From: Rhodobacteraceae bacterium NBU2976
GTDB taxonomy: Bacteria; Pseudomonadota; Alphaproteobacteria; Rhodobacterales; Rhodobacteraceae
DNA: 64,000 nt
Direction of reading: 5' to 3'
NCBI GenBank assembly: GCA_023630215.1
Contig: JALPRQ010000001.1
Location: 2,046,001-2,110,000, forward strand
Below are positions 19,110 through 27,249 of the stretch, in pieces (the stretch's first letter is position 1; each line of letters starts with the position of its first letter). The notes under the pieces are model-generated. The model did not search any database, was not told where the DNA came from, and worked only from the letters and a program-made list of their open reading frames with translations. Made by a program: the position numbers and the translations under genes.

Positions 19110-20552
19110 ATGATAGATTTAAGTAATGGTAGTTCACTAGACGGGTATGGAAAGATTAATGTCGTTCTCGGTAAAAACGGTTCTGGAAAAAGCACACTAC
19201 TTCGCAACATAGATACAAAATTGTCCCGTGGTGACGGGTATATCAGGTATATCACGCCTGAGAGGGGCGGCGAGCTTAAATATGATGGAAATATGGAGAC
19301 TAACCGTTCAAACAATCCAGATTTCTTTTCAAATTCGCGCCGTAAAAACAGATGGGAGCAATTCAGGCAATCGAGCGTGGCGGAGTTTCGTAACCTGGAA
19401 ACCCTGGTTCTCCGAACAATCGAAGGCGACGATGAGGTTAGAAATTCTGACTATAGGTTCGAACAGGAAATCGATAAGATAAATACTGTTTTGGAAAGAA
19501 TAAATCTTCTCAGGTCAGACTCCGCTGGATTTGATGTTGCAAACAAAGGCACGGGCGACGCGGTGCCCGTCGCAGATCTAAGTAGTGGTGAATCAGAGCT
19601 AATTAGCCTCGCTGTAGAAATCCTAAACTTCGCATATTTGTCCAATTTGGAAAGATACAAGGATAAACAAAACTGGCTATTACTTGACGAACCAGACGTC
19701 CATTTGCATCCGGATTTACAGTACAAACTCATGCAGTTTCTCGTGAATGCCATGGAAAAAGGCAACGGGAAGGTCCTAATCGCAACACATAGCACCTCCA
19801 TTCTCTCAGCACTTTGTAAGCTCAGCAATGACGTTAATGTAGGCTTCAAACAATTTGACCAAGGAGCGCTGAAATTTCAAAAAGCTGATGATGCGATGAA
19901 AGAATTACTTCCTATGTTTGGAGCACATCCGCTATCAAATGTCTTTAATGAGAAACCGCCTTTAATAGTAGAAGGCGAGGACGATGAACGCATCTGGCAA
20001 ACTGCAGTTCGGCAGTCAGAAGGAAGGATTAAGGTCTTCCCTTGTGTTGCCTCAGACATTCAGTCGATGTACCAGTACGAAATCGCCGCGAAGGAACTAA
20101 TTGTCAGCGTCTACGATGACGCCAAAGCATATTCTCTTAGAGATCGGGATGATGAGCCTTACGAAATTTTAGATATATCGCCAGTGGTTCGAATGCGATT
20201 GAACTGTCGAAATGCCGAAAACCTAATTGTTTCAGATGATGTGCTTGCAGAGCTTGGCACCGATTGGGATCGGCTTCGTGAAGCCTTAGAAAAGTGGATA
20301 AACGATAACCCCGAGCACTCAAGATTTAATGATGCGGTGGCGTTTAGGGATAGTGGTTGGGACAGACGAAATTTCCAACTAAAGAACCTGCGAATGTTAC
20401 TCGTTGGATTGACCGGTTCTAACAAACCTTGGGAAGTCGCGGTTGGTCGAGCAATCACTCGAATTTGCGACGGTCAATATGAAGGCGAAAACTCATTGAA
20501 AGACTTCCTCGGTTTGAAGTTGGTTGCTGAGCTAGGCCTAATAAACAAGTAA
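19110..20552 (+). CDS. ABC-type ATPase fused to TOPRIM/DUF4435-like domain (putative defence protein)
   Basis: 480 residues from the ATG at 19110. The ATPase half has Walker A GKNGSGKST (21-29), the signature LSSGES (157-162), Walker B WLLLDEPDVHLHP (189-201) and switch His227 in IATHSTS, as in AAA_15/AAA_21 and OLD proteins. The tail has VEGEDDER (287-294), SLRDRDD (342-348) and CRNAENLIV, resembling the acidic residues of TOPRIM/DUF4435 nucleases. The layout resembles OLD-family or fused PARIS-type anti-phage proteins, but it is shorter than a full AriA plus AriB. It is AT-richer than its neighbours and stands alone between housekeeping genes, which suggests transfer. Confidence 0.75.
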   Translation: MIDLSNGSSLDGYGKINVVLGKNGSGKSTLLRNIDTKLSRGDGYIRYITPERGGELKYDGNMETNRSNNPDFFSNSRRKNRWEQFRQSSVAEFRNLETLVLRTIEGDDEVRNSDYRFEQEIDKINTVLERINLLRSDSAGFDVANKGTGDAVPVADLSSGESELISLAVEILNFAYLSNLERYKDKQNWLLLDEPDVHLHPDLQYKLMQFLVNAMEKGNGKVLIATHSTSILSALCKLSNDVNVGFKQFDQGALKFQKADDAMKELLPMFGAHPLSNVFNEKPPLIVEGEDDERIWQTAVRQSEGRIKVFPCVASDIQSMYQYEIAAKELIVSVYDDAKAYSLRDRDDEPYEILDISPVVRMRLNCRNAENLIVSDDVLAELGTDWDRLREALEKWINDNPEHSRFNDAVAFRDSGWDRRNFQLKNLRMLLVGLTGSNKPWEVAVGRAITRICDGQYEGENSLKDFLGLKLVAELGLINK

Positions 20553-20621
20553 CCTAGATTGCCATTGGATCATAGCGGATATCTCGAAGAATCGCACTGT
20601 AAAGTCAGGCAGTCGACTACC

Positions 20622-21251
20622 TTAGCGTTCCATCGCCCCCTTCCCGTCGATGATTTTGGGGCGGAATTTGGCGATGCGATTGCGGCGGGTCTCCGCCTGT
20701 TTCGCGCCGTTCAGGTTGATCGCATAGCTGCGCTGGCGACCGGGGGTCAGGGCGTCAAACGCTTCCGCCAATTCGGGGTCGTCGTCCAGCGCTTCGATCA
20801 GTTCGTCGGGCAGCGCAATCTCGCGTTCGATTTTGGGCGGTTTGACACCGCGCTCTGCATAATCCATTAGCTCCGCAAGATAGGCGCGGATCGTGGGTTC
20901 ATATTTCGCCACATCCGCCGTGTCGGTCAGATACAGCACGTTGCTGACGGCAGAGTTCGGCCCGGCAGGTTTCAGAATCCCCTCCGGGTCTTTCAGCAAT
21001 TGGCCGTTCATGAAGGTGAAACGGAAATCGTTCCGCAATGCGCCCATGAGGGCGATATTCCGATCGGCGTGCATATAGACCGGGTGCGCCCATTTCACAT
21101 GCTCCGTCAGCCCCATATCCAGACAGATTCGGCGCAAGTCATTCAGCCCGTCGATCCAGCGGCGGGTGGAGCAATCCGGTGTCGCAAACCGCTCACACCG
21201 TCCGCAGCCCTTAGTGAAGAAATCGTCGGGGTCTGTGATCATGTCGGGCAT
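20622..21251 (-). CDS. YdeI/OmpD-associated family protein (DUF1801-like)
   Basis: 209 residues from the ATG at 21251, which overlaps the stop of the upstream GFA gene as TGATG. The N-terminal half is a DUF1801-like fold (VKWAHPVYMHADRNIALMGALRNDFRFTFMNG); the C-terminal half carries the bacteriocin-protection/YdeI tail (PDELIEALDDDPELAEAFDALTPGRQRSY, AKQAETRRNRIAKF). Cytoplasmic. Biochemical role unknown despite the family name. Confidence 0.85.
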   Translation of the reverse strand: MPDMITDPDDFFTKGCGRCERFATPDCSTRRWIDGLNDLRRICLDMGLTEHVKWAHPVYMHADRNIALMGALRNDFRFTFMNGQLLKDPEGILKPAGPNSAVSNVLYLTDTADVAKYEPTIRAYLAELMDYAERGVKPPKIEREIALPDELIEALDDDPELAEAFDALTPGRQRSYAINLNGAKQAETRRNRIAKFRPKIIDGKGAMER

Positions 21252-21619
21252 CAGATGGCATCCTTTTCGTGGCACTCAGAAACGGGAAAGGGTGGCAACC
21301 AATCCTCGCGTCGACAGGTCCAAAGCTCGTAATCCGGGATGAACTGGTTGGGTTGGTCAAGCGTACCCAAATGAACCTCCACATCCCCGTCGCTTTCAGC
21401 ATAAACCGACGAGCCGCAGATGGGACAGAAATGGCGGCCCTGAAATTGCGCGGTCTGGCCGGTGATCGTGACAGCCGCGGGCTTATACATCGCGGCGGCG
21501 TAAAACACCGCGCCATAATGTTTACGACAATCAAGGCAGTGGCAGATACCCACCCGATCCGGCGTGCCCGTCGCGACCAACCGCACCGCCCCACACATAC
21601 ATCCGCCTGTCACGTCCAT
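21251..21619 (-). CDS. GFA-family protein (CENP-V/GFA zinc fold)
   Basis: 122 residues from the ATG at 21619. Zinc-binding cysteine pattern of glutathione-dependent formaldehyde-activating-like proteins: CMCGAV, CHCLDCRK and HFCPICGSSVY, then the LDQPNQFIPDYELWTCRREDW tail. Most such proteins have no proven catalytic activity. Translationally coupled to the following YdeI gene. Confidence 0.88.
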   Translation of the reverse strand: MDVTGGCMCGAVRLVATGTPDRVGICHCLDCRKHYGAVFYAAAMYKPAAVTITGQTAQFQGRHFCPICGSSVYAESDGDVEVHLGTLDQPNQFIPDYELWTCRREDWLPPFPVSECHEKDAI

Positions 21620-21716
21620 CGCGCTCTCCTTCGCCCACACGATAGCACCCGCCGCCCCACCCCGCCAGCGAGTTCCGCTTGACGGGTCGCAGGCGCGGGC
21701 ATAGATAGACGCCATC

Positions 21717-21792
21717 GCGGGTGTAGCTCAGTTGGTAGAGCACCAGCTTCCCAAGCTGGTTGTCGCGGGTTCGAACCCCGTCGCCCGCTCCA
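21717..21792 (+). tRNA. tRNA-Gly (CCC)
   Basis: 76-nt cloverleaf. Acceptor GCGGGTG pairs with CGCCCGC (one G-U), the D-arm holds AGCTCAGTTGGTAGAGC, the anticodon stem-loop CCAGCTTCCCAAGCTGG presents CCC, the T-arm holds GGGTTCGAACCCC, discriminator T, and CCA is encoded. Confidence 0.97.
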
Positions 21793-21850
21793 AAATCTTC
21801 ATCCCATCAATTGAAATGCCAAACGCAATGGCCGGGTTGTGCCACGCGGT

Positions 21851-22465
21851 TCACCGCCCCAATTGGCTGAACTCGCGCCGGGCATCTTCGCCGACCCCCA
21901 ACCATCCGGCTGTCACGGCAGCGATATGCGCAACAATCCGCGCCTTTTCGCTTCCGCCTTGCGCTTGCAAAGCCGCCAATTGTCCCCCGACATAGGCCTC
22001 TAACGGGGCATCAATATGGATGGGGGCGGTCAGTTCCTGACCATTGCGATTGTCAAACACCCGGATCGTGTAGCGGATGTTGTGCACCGCCGAGGGCGCG
22101 ATCCGTTGCGCCCGGGGCGAGGTTCCGTGAAACTGTTCCAGTATGACGATCAGATTGACGGGCACACCACCGCGTAATCCGCTGGCGCCGCGCGCAACTC
22201 CGGCCTCGACGATTTCCGCAACCTGAACCCGCCGGTCCCCGTCCGGTTCACCCCACCAAACGATGTCCGCTTCCGGCGCCAGTGAATCCACAGTCGAGAC
22301 GCTAAGGGTTTCCGGCACCACCACATCAACCGACGCCACCCGCCACTGGCGAGAGATATTAGGATCAATGGCTTGCGAATAATCGACCTCCCATTGCTGT
22401 CCACAGGCTGCCAATATGGCCATCCCACCACAGGCCATTGCCGCTATAAATACCCGACGAAACAC
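21851..22465 (-). CDS. conserved lipoprotein (DUF6778-like)
   Basis: 204 residues with a GTG start and GGGGTG before it. Lipoprotein signal peptide with lipobox LAAC (Cys21). The mature region SRQWRVASVDVVVPETLSVS...EADIVWWGEPDGDRRVQVAEIVEAGV resembles a roseobacter-specific lipoprotein family, probably DUF6778. The beta-rich middle (VNLIVILEQFHGTSPRAQR, HNIRYTIRVFDNRNG) suggests a periplasmic binding or structural role. Function unknown. Confidence 0.75.
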   Translation of the reverse strand: MFRRVFIAAMACGGMAILAACGQQWEVDYSQAIDPNISRQWRVASVDVVVPETLSVSTVDSLAPEADIVWWGEPDGDRRVQVAEIVEAGVARGASGLRGGVPVNLIVILEQFHGTSPRAQRIAPSAVHNIRYTIRVFDNRNGQELTAPIHIDAPLEAYVGGQLAALQAQGGSEKARIVAHIAAVTAGWLGVGEDARREFSQLGR

Positions 22466-22669
22466 GATCGCACCCCATATGCTTATTTAACCGCCTCGTT
22501 ATGACGAGGTCGGGCTTCTTAAGCAAACGAATGTGACGACGGTATGACGAATCTCCAGTCAAATCATAGATTTGCCTAGTATTTCGGCAGTGCCGTCTTC
22601 GGGAATGGGCTACCGAACAACACCTTGCAACCTATGCCGCACGCATGTCCAGTAGCCCTGTATTCGTGT

Positions 22670-23512
22670 TCACGCCAGGGTAAAATACCCGGCATAAATC
22701 GTGCGGTCCGTATTGTTGGCGACATAAATCCGATGGCGCATTATCCATGGTTCCGGATCCCACGGTGTATCAGGATGATGGATCGTTCCCGGATCACCCA
22801 AGATACCACCGGGCAGCCAGACCTGTGGCGACTGGGACTCATCCGTGACGTAGTTATAGGCAACGGCCTGCATCCCTTCATTCCCTGCAAACGGGATCGC
22901 GACCGGGGCCGAGCCGACACCTTCACATTCCGCAACGACATCACCAAACAGATTGATGACCATCAGCTTATGTTCGTTTTTCTTGATTGCCAGCCAGCTC
23001 CACGGGGACCAGCTGATCCCTGTGATACCGTCACTGAAATTACGCGTGCCCAGCAGCGTGCCGTTCATGGACCGAAGCTCCACCGTCAGGCCACCGGCAC
23101 GTGTATAGATAAAACCGTTTGTGCCAAACCCTTCTGCCCCATATGGCAGGGCATCGTCGGCGCTAAGGTCTTGGTTTACCACCTCCAGCCCCGTGTCCGG
23201 GTCAAAGGACACGACCTGATTTGCATTGTTGGTAACGCTACCACACCAGATTTTACGGGTAAGCGGATTATATCCCATCCCGCTGATCACATCCCAACCG
23301 GCAGGCGTATCGTGGCGATGCACCTCCCGATCCTCGCCAAGCGACAGGTAAACGACCTCATCCTCGTCCGTGGTTTGGGTCAGAAAGGCAAGTGCCGGAT
23401 CGCCCATGCGTTTACAGACGGTCATCGCGGTGTGGCCCAGTGGATCGCGCGGTTCGTGCGGTGGATAGGCGTAGGTGTGTGTGGTTACGAATTCAAGATC
23501 GGTAATCGGCAT
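22670..23512 (-). CDS. propeller-like protein of unknown function
   Basis: 280 residues, no signal peptide. Repeated strand-turn units (DPALAFLTQTTDEDEVVYLSL, GMGYNPLTRKIWCGSV, NQVVSFDPDTGLEV, GITGISWSPWSWLAI, HRIYVANNTDRTIYAG) are consistent with a beta-propeller, but I do not recognise the family. Good ribosome site AAGGGG. It diverges from a radical SAM gene across 150 bases containing a palindrome, so the two may share regulation. Confidence 0.7.
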   Translation of the reverse strand: MPITDLEFVTTHTYAYPPHEPRDPLGHTAMTVCKRMGDPALAFLTQTTDEDEVVYLSLGEDREVHRHDTPAGWDVISGMGYNPLTRKIWCGSVTNNANQVVSFDPDTGLEVVNQDLSADDALPYGAEGFGTNGFIYTRAGGLTVELRSMNGTLLGTRNFSDGITGISWSPWSWLAIKKNEHKLMVINLFGDVVAECEGVGSAPVAIPFAGNEGMQAVAYNYVTDESQSPQVWLPGGILGDPGTIHHPDTPWDPEPWIMRHRIYVANNTDRTIYAGYFTLA

Positions 23513-23565
23513 GTTGGTCCCCTTTTGTTATGCAGGTTTTCTAGAATGCAATGACCGAAATTATC

Positions 23566-23581
23566 TGTGTGTAATCACACA
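23566..23581. promoter_or_regulatory. palindrome in propeller/radical SAM divergent promoter
   Basis: TGTGTG-TAAT-CACACA, a perfect 6-bp dyad with 4-base centre, in the middle of the 150-base divergent region. It is shaped like a dimeric repressor or activator site; the cognate regulator is not evident in the window. Confidence 0.45.
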
Positions 23582-23662
23582 TTTGTGGTTGTGCGTCAGG
23601 GAATGTCGCTTGACCCAACTATGCGAAAGCCGCACTTTGCGCCAACGTGACGAGGACAGCAT

Positions 23663-24610
23663 ATGAACGATCAGACTCCGCCGAATTTTGGCAAGTTTCA
23701 GCACCCCGACCTGACCGCCAAGGGCGAGCAGCGGGCCGAGGTCGCGCTGACCAACCCCAAAACGCTGTGGTTTAATACGGGAACGCTGTGCAACATCACT
23801 TGCGTGAATTGCTATATTGAAAGCTCTCCGGATAATGACCGGCTGGTTTATATGACCACTGCAGAGGTAGAGGATTATCTGGATCAGTTGGAAGACCGCC
23901 GTTGGCCGGTGACCGAAATTGGCTTCACCGGCGGTGAACCTTTCATGAACCGCGATATAATTGGAATGATCGAGGCTTCGTTGTCACGGGGCTACGACGT
24001 GCTGGTCCTGACCAACGCCATGCGCCCGATGATGCGTCCAACCATGCAGCGGGGGCTGGAACGATTGAACGCCGCCTACCCCGGGAAGCTGACCTTGCGC
24101 ATCTCGCTTGATCATCACGATCCGCGTTTTCACGAGGAAGAACGTGGGCCGGGATCATATAACAAAACGCTGGAGGGGATGCGCTGGTTGCGCGATGCGG
24201 GCGTGCGCATGACTGTCGCAGGTCGCACCAGGTGGTCTGAAACCGACGCCATGAGCCGCGCGGGTTATGCGACACTCTTCGCACGTGAGGGGTTCGAAAT
24301 CGACGCGAACGACCCGGGCGCAACCGTATTGTTCCCCGAAATGGATATGTCGGTCGAGGTGCCCGAAATAACAACGGCCTGCTGGGGCATCCTGAACAAG
24401 GACCCGGCAGAGGTCATGTGTTCCTCGTCCCGCATGGTCGTGAAGCGCAAAGGGGCCCAGCGGCCCGCAGTGCTGGCCTGCACCTTGCTAGCCTATGATG
24501 CCGAATTCGAACTGGGCGAGACCTTGGCCGAGGCCGAACGTCCCGTGAAACTCAACCATCCCCATTGCGCGAAATTCTGCGTTCTGGGCGGGGCAAGTTG
24601 CAGTGCCTGA
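23663..24610 (+). CDS. radical SAM protein with extra C-terminal cysteines
   Basis: 315 residues. SAM cluster motif CNITCVNC (Cys43, 47, 50; CX3CX2C), GGEP at 90-93 and LRISLDHHD near 145. Further cysteines at 240, 253, 273, 302, 306 and 313 form a SPASM-like auxiliary cluster region, as in peptide- or enzyme-modifying radical SAM proteins. GAGGA ribosome site. No obvious peptide substrate is encoded next to it. The neighbours are a divergent propeller-like protein and a downstream membrane protein; substrate unknown. Confidence 0.85.
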   Translation: MNDQTPPNFGKFQHPDLTAKGEQRAEVALTNPKTLWFNTGTLCNITCVNCYIESSPDNDRLVYMTTAEVEDYLDQLEDRRWPVTEIGFTGGEPFMNRDIIGMIEASLSRGYDVLVLTNAMRPMMRPTMQRGLERLNAAYPGKLTLRISLDHHDPRFHEEERGPGSYNKTLEGMRWLRDAGVRMTVAGRTRWSETDAMSRAGYATLFAREGFEIDANDPGATVLFPEMDMSVEVPEITTACWGILNKDPAEVMCSSSRMVVKRKGAQRPAVLACTLLAYDAEFELGETLAEAERPVKLNHPHCAKFCVLGGASCSA

Positions 24611-24664
24611 CGTTGATTGATCCGCATCAAGGTCTTTCGACGTCACTGATGCTACCAAGTCCAC

Positions 24665-25282
24665 ATGGGACAGTATTCGATGTTACACAGAGTCATTGCG
24701 ATTTTTGGCATAGCCTTTGCCTTGGCTGGGATTACGCATGGCGTTTTCGAAATTCTGCAGGTGGGGACCCTCAAGCCCGGTCTGTATATAGACTCTATTG
24801 GCCCACTTCATCGCAATTGGCCCGAAGGCAATGACCCTGCGATATCGGTGCTTCCCGGTTTTCTGATCAGTGGCGTGGTTACGGTCGGTCTTGGTCTGGT
24901 GCTGATCTGGCTTTGTCTTATGCGACTGAACCGACCAATTGCCACGTGGCAATTCCTGGGATTGTTCGTTGCGCAGACCCTGTCCGGCGGGGGAATTGGC
25001 TATATCCCGTTTTATCTGACGGCGTGGGCCTATCTGGTTATTCCGACCGGTGCGCGCCCTGCTGGGGCTGTGGCGCGAGCGCTCGGGCAAACCGCCATTT
25101 TGATTGCAATCGTTGGCGCGATCCTGTGGATGCTGGCGCTTGGCGTTTCAGTGCTGGGAATCTTTCCGGGATTGGACACAGCGGGCGCAAAGCTTACTTT
25201 GATCTGGTCCAGCCTATTGGGAAGTTTCATCGCGCTGAACCTGTCAGCACTGGGAGGACGCTGGCGAAGCGGACATCCCTAA
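24665..25282 (+). CDS. integral membrane protein of unknown function
   Basis: 205 residues (or 200 if ATG 24680 is used), with five hydrophobic spans: IAIFGIAFALAGITHG, FLISGVVTVGLGLVLIWLCL, the segment after ATWQFLGLFVAQTL, AILIAIVGAILWMLALGVSVLGIF and LIWSSLLGSFIALNLSALGG. No catalytic motif seen. It follows the radical SAM gene after 54 bases and may be cotranscribed. It contains, inside its coding sequence, one of two copies of an 18-base palindrome. Confidence 0.65.
   Translation: MGQYSMLHRVIAIFGIAFALAGITHGVFEILQVGTLKPGLYIDSIGPLHRNWPEGNDPAISVLPGFLISGVVTVGLGLVLIWLCLMRLNRPIATWQFLGLFVAQTLSGGGIGYIPFYLTAWAYLVIPTGARPAGAVARALGQTAILIAIVGAILWMLALGVSVLGIFPGLDTAGAKLTLIWSSLLGSFIALNLSALGGRWRSGHP
24937..24954. 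repeat. 18-base palindrome, copy 1 (inside membrane-protein gene)
   Basis: AATTGCCACGTGGCAATT, perfectly self-complementary, identical to the copy at 25310-25327. Confidence 0.8.
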
Positions 25283-25308
25283 TCCATTGATAATACTGTA
25301 TATTAATG

Positions 25309-25328
25309 GAATTGCCACGTGGCAATTC
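25309..25328. repeat. 20-base palindrome, copy 2 (between membrane protein and aroB)
   Basis: The same 18 bases as at 24937, extended to a perfect 20-base palindrome by flanking G and C. It begins 26 bases after the membrane-protein stop and ends 3 bases from the convergent aroB stop, so it could act as a bidirectional hairpin end-signal although neither side has a strong T-run. Confidence 0.8.
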
Positions 25329-25331
25329 AGG

Positions 25332-26447
25332 CTATTTCTGCGCTAGCCGATCCTGTAGCAGGCTGCGCACCACGGCCATATCCACATCGCGTGAGACAAA
25401 GGCTTCGCCGATCCCTTTGGTCAAGATAAAGGCGATCTGACCATCACGCACTTTCTTATCCTGTCCCATCAACGCAATCAGCCCATCGGCATCGGGCAAA
25501 GACCCCGGTATGTCCGATAAATCGGTTTTCATCCCCATCGCGGCCAGATGCGCCCGCACACGACTGGGCGCTTCCTGTGCACATAATCCCAACCGTTGCG
25601 ACAATTCAAACGCAAGCGCACAGCCAATTGCCACCCCTTCACCATGCAGCAGGCGGTCCGAATAGCCGGTGGCGGATTCCAGCGCGTGGCCGAACGTGTG
25701 ACCCAGGTTCAACAACGCCCGGTCGCCATGCTCCTTTTCGTCACGCGCGACAATCTCGGCCTTCATCTCGCACGAGCGGCGGATGGCGTGGATGCGCGCG
25801 CCTTGATCACCGCCTGCCATTGCTGCCCCGTTGCCTTCCAGCCAATCAAAAAACTTCGCATCCCCCAACAGGCCGTATTTCACAACCTCGCCATAACCTG
25901 ACGCAAATTCGCGCGGACTAAGCGTTGTCAGAACATCCGTATCAGCCAGCACAAGTTTGGGCTGATGAAAGGCCCCAACCAGATTTTTGCCTTGTGGCGA
26001 GTTGATCCCGGTCTTTCCCCCAACCGAGCTGTCCACTTGCGCCAGCAAGGTTGTCGGGATTTGCACGAAATCCACACCCCGGCGCAGGATTGCGGCGGCA
26101 AACCCGGCAAGGTCCCCGATCACCCCACCACCAAAGGCAATGACGATGTCATCGCGTTCCACCTTTTGCGCGATCAACCATTCCACAGCGCGTTCCAACC
26201 CAGCGTAGCTTTTGGTTTTCTCGCCAGCCGGCAAGGCCAATGCGGAGACGGTGATCCCCCCTGCCTCTAACCCTGCGGTCAACCGGTCCAGATGCAGGTT
26301 GGCGACATTTTCATCGGTCAGAATTGCCACCCGGGGGCGCTTCAGGAACGGGCGCAGATGGGTGCCGGCACGTTCCAGAAGTCCGGGGCCAATCACGATG
26401 TCATATTGCCGTCCCGGCAAATCCACATTCAGGGTTTGCGATGTCAT
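25332..26447 (-). CDS. aroB: 3-dehydroquinate synthase
   Basis: 371 residues, second step of the shikimate pathway (DAHP to 3-dehydroquinate). Visible marks are GEK at 75-77, the NAD loop GGGVIGD at 106-112, PTTLLAQVDSSVGGKTGIN from 131, the metal-ligand Glu187 in GYGEVVK, and the histidines of GHTFGHALE (250, 254) and LHGE (268). Its ATG overlaps the aroK stop (ATGA), giving an aroK-aroB operon. Confidence 0.97.
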   Translation of the reverse strand: MTSQTLNVDLPGRQYDIVIGPGLLERAGTHLRPFLKRPRVAILTDENVANLHLDRLTAGLEAGGITVSALALPAGEKTKSYAGLERAVEWLIAQKVERDDIVIAFGGGVIGDLAGFAAAILRRGVDFVQIPTTLLAQVDSSVGGKTGINSPQGKNLVGAFHQPKLVLADTDVLTTLSPREFASGYGEVVKYGLLGDAKFFDWLEGNGAAMAGGDQGARIHAIRRSCEMKAEIVARDEKEHGDRALLNLGHTFGHALESATGYSDRLLHGEGVAIGCALAFELSQRLGLCAQEAPSRVRAHLAAMGMKTDLSDIPGSLPDADGLIALMGQDKKVRDGQIAFILTKGIGEAFVSRDVDMAVVRSLLQDRLAQK

Positions 26448-27019
26448 GACTGTCCTTCGTTCTGTGTCAAAACGCCGTTTTCTAGTAGCGCTGCAATGAT
26501 AGATTTGACAACTTTTTCATGGGGTTGGCCGTGATGGCTGTCCACTGTGATATCTGCCAGCGCATAAACGGGATAGCGTTTGGCAACAAGATCCGCAAGC
26601 ACCTGCTGTGCATCATCACGCTGCAATAACGGTCGCCCGGGTTTGCCCTGCACCCGTTCCCACAGGGTCTCGAGATCCGCATTGATCCAGACCGAGACGC
26701 CATGCGCCGCAATAGCCGCCCGGTTAGCCTCTGCCATGAATGCCCCGCCCCCCGTTGCCAGCACCGCAGGCGCGCCGTCCAACAGACGCGAGATCACACG
26801 GTTTTCCCCGTCGCGAAAATACTGTTCGCCAAACGTGTCGAATATTTCAGGAATGCTCATGCCAGCGGCCGCTTCGATTTCGTCATCTGAATCGATGAAT
26901 CCTGTCCCGATCGCTTCGGCAAGGCGGCGTCCAACAGTCGACTTTCCCGCCCCCATCAACCCGACGAGCACGACCGTTCTGTCCAATTTGTACGACCGGG
27001 TCGAGTCACTCACAGGCAT
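26444..27019 (-). CDS. aroK: shikimate kinase
   Basis: 191 residues from the ATG at 27019; a longer GTG reading from 27094 adds 25 unlikely residues. P-loop GLMGAGKST at 20-28, shikimate-binding DSDDEIE and GGGAF, and the lid with RPLLQRDDA. Phosphorylates shikimate with ATP. Coupled to aroB and divergent from the small membrane protein gene. Confidence 0.95.
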   Translation of the reverse strand: MPVSDSTRSYKLDRTVVLVGLMGAGKSTVGRRLAEAIGTGFIDSDDEIEAAAGMSIPEIFDTFGEQYFRDGENRVISRLLDGAPAVLATGGGAFMAEANRAAIAAHGVSVWINADLETLWERVQGKPGRPLLQRDDAQQVLADLVAKRYPVYALADITVDSHHGQPHEKVVKSIIAALLENGVLTQNEGQS

Positions 27020-27112
27020 ATACCCCGAAGACGATTGATGAATTTCCCCCAACAGGTTAGTTTCCCCGCGCACGAGATAAAAGAGGGATTTCACCCCAAG
27101 GAGCAGGTTAAT

Positions 27113-27247
27113 ATGTTTCGTCTGATAAAATTGCTGTTCTGGATCGCGGTTATTTGCGGGATTGGCTTGGTAGGCTATGCCCTATTTTTTGAGTTACCCG
27201 CGCCAACAACTGAGGTAACATTACCCGTCGAACCCAATCTGGATTAA
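27113..27247 (+). CDS. small single-span membrane protein
   Basis: 44 residues: MFRLIKLLFWIAVICGIGLVGYALFFELPAP..., one transmembrane helix (about 5-27) and a short acidic, proline-rich tail on the far side. AGGAG ribosome site before the ATG at 27113. It ends two bases before the next gene, so it belongs to the operon leading to xerD. Function unknown. Confidence 0.7.
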   Translation: MFRLIKLLFWIAVICGIGLVGYALFFELPAPTTEVTLPVEPNLD

Positions 27248-27249
27248 AC

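Noticed and set aside
21717-21850. Integration site at tRNA-Gly
   Set aside because: No repeat of the tRNA 3' end and no integrase or foreign-looking genes follow it.
23475-23666. Cysteine-rich 63-codon reading frame overlapping the radical SAM start (possible peptide substrate)
   Set aside because: GTG start, no ribosome site, runs through the divergent promoter and its palindrome and over the opposite gene; the cysteines come from GC-poor promoter bases. It cannot be excluded but is not supported.
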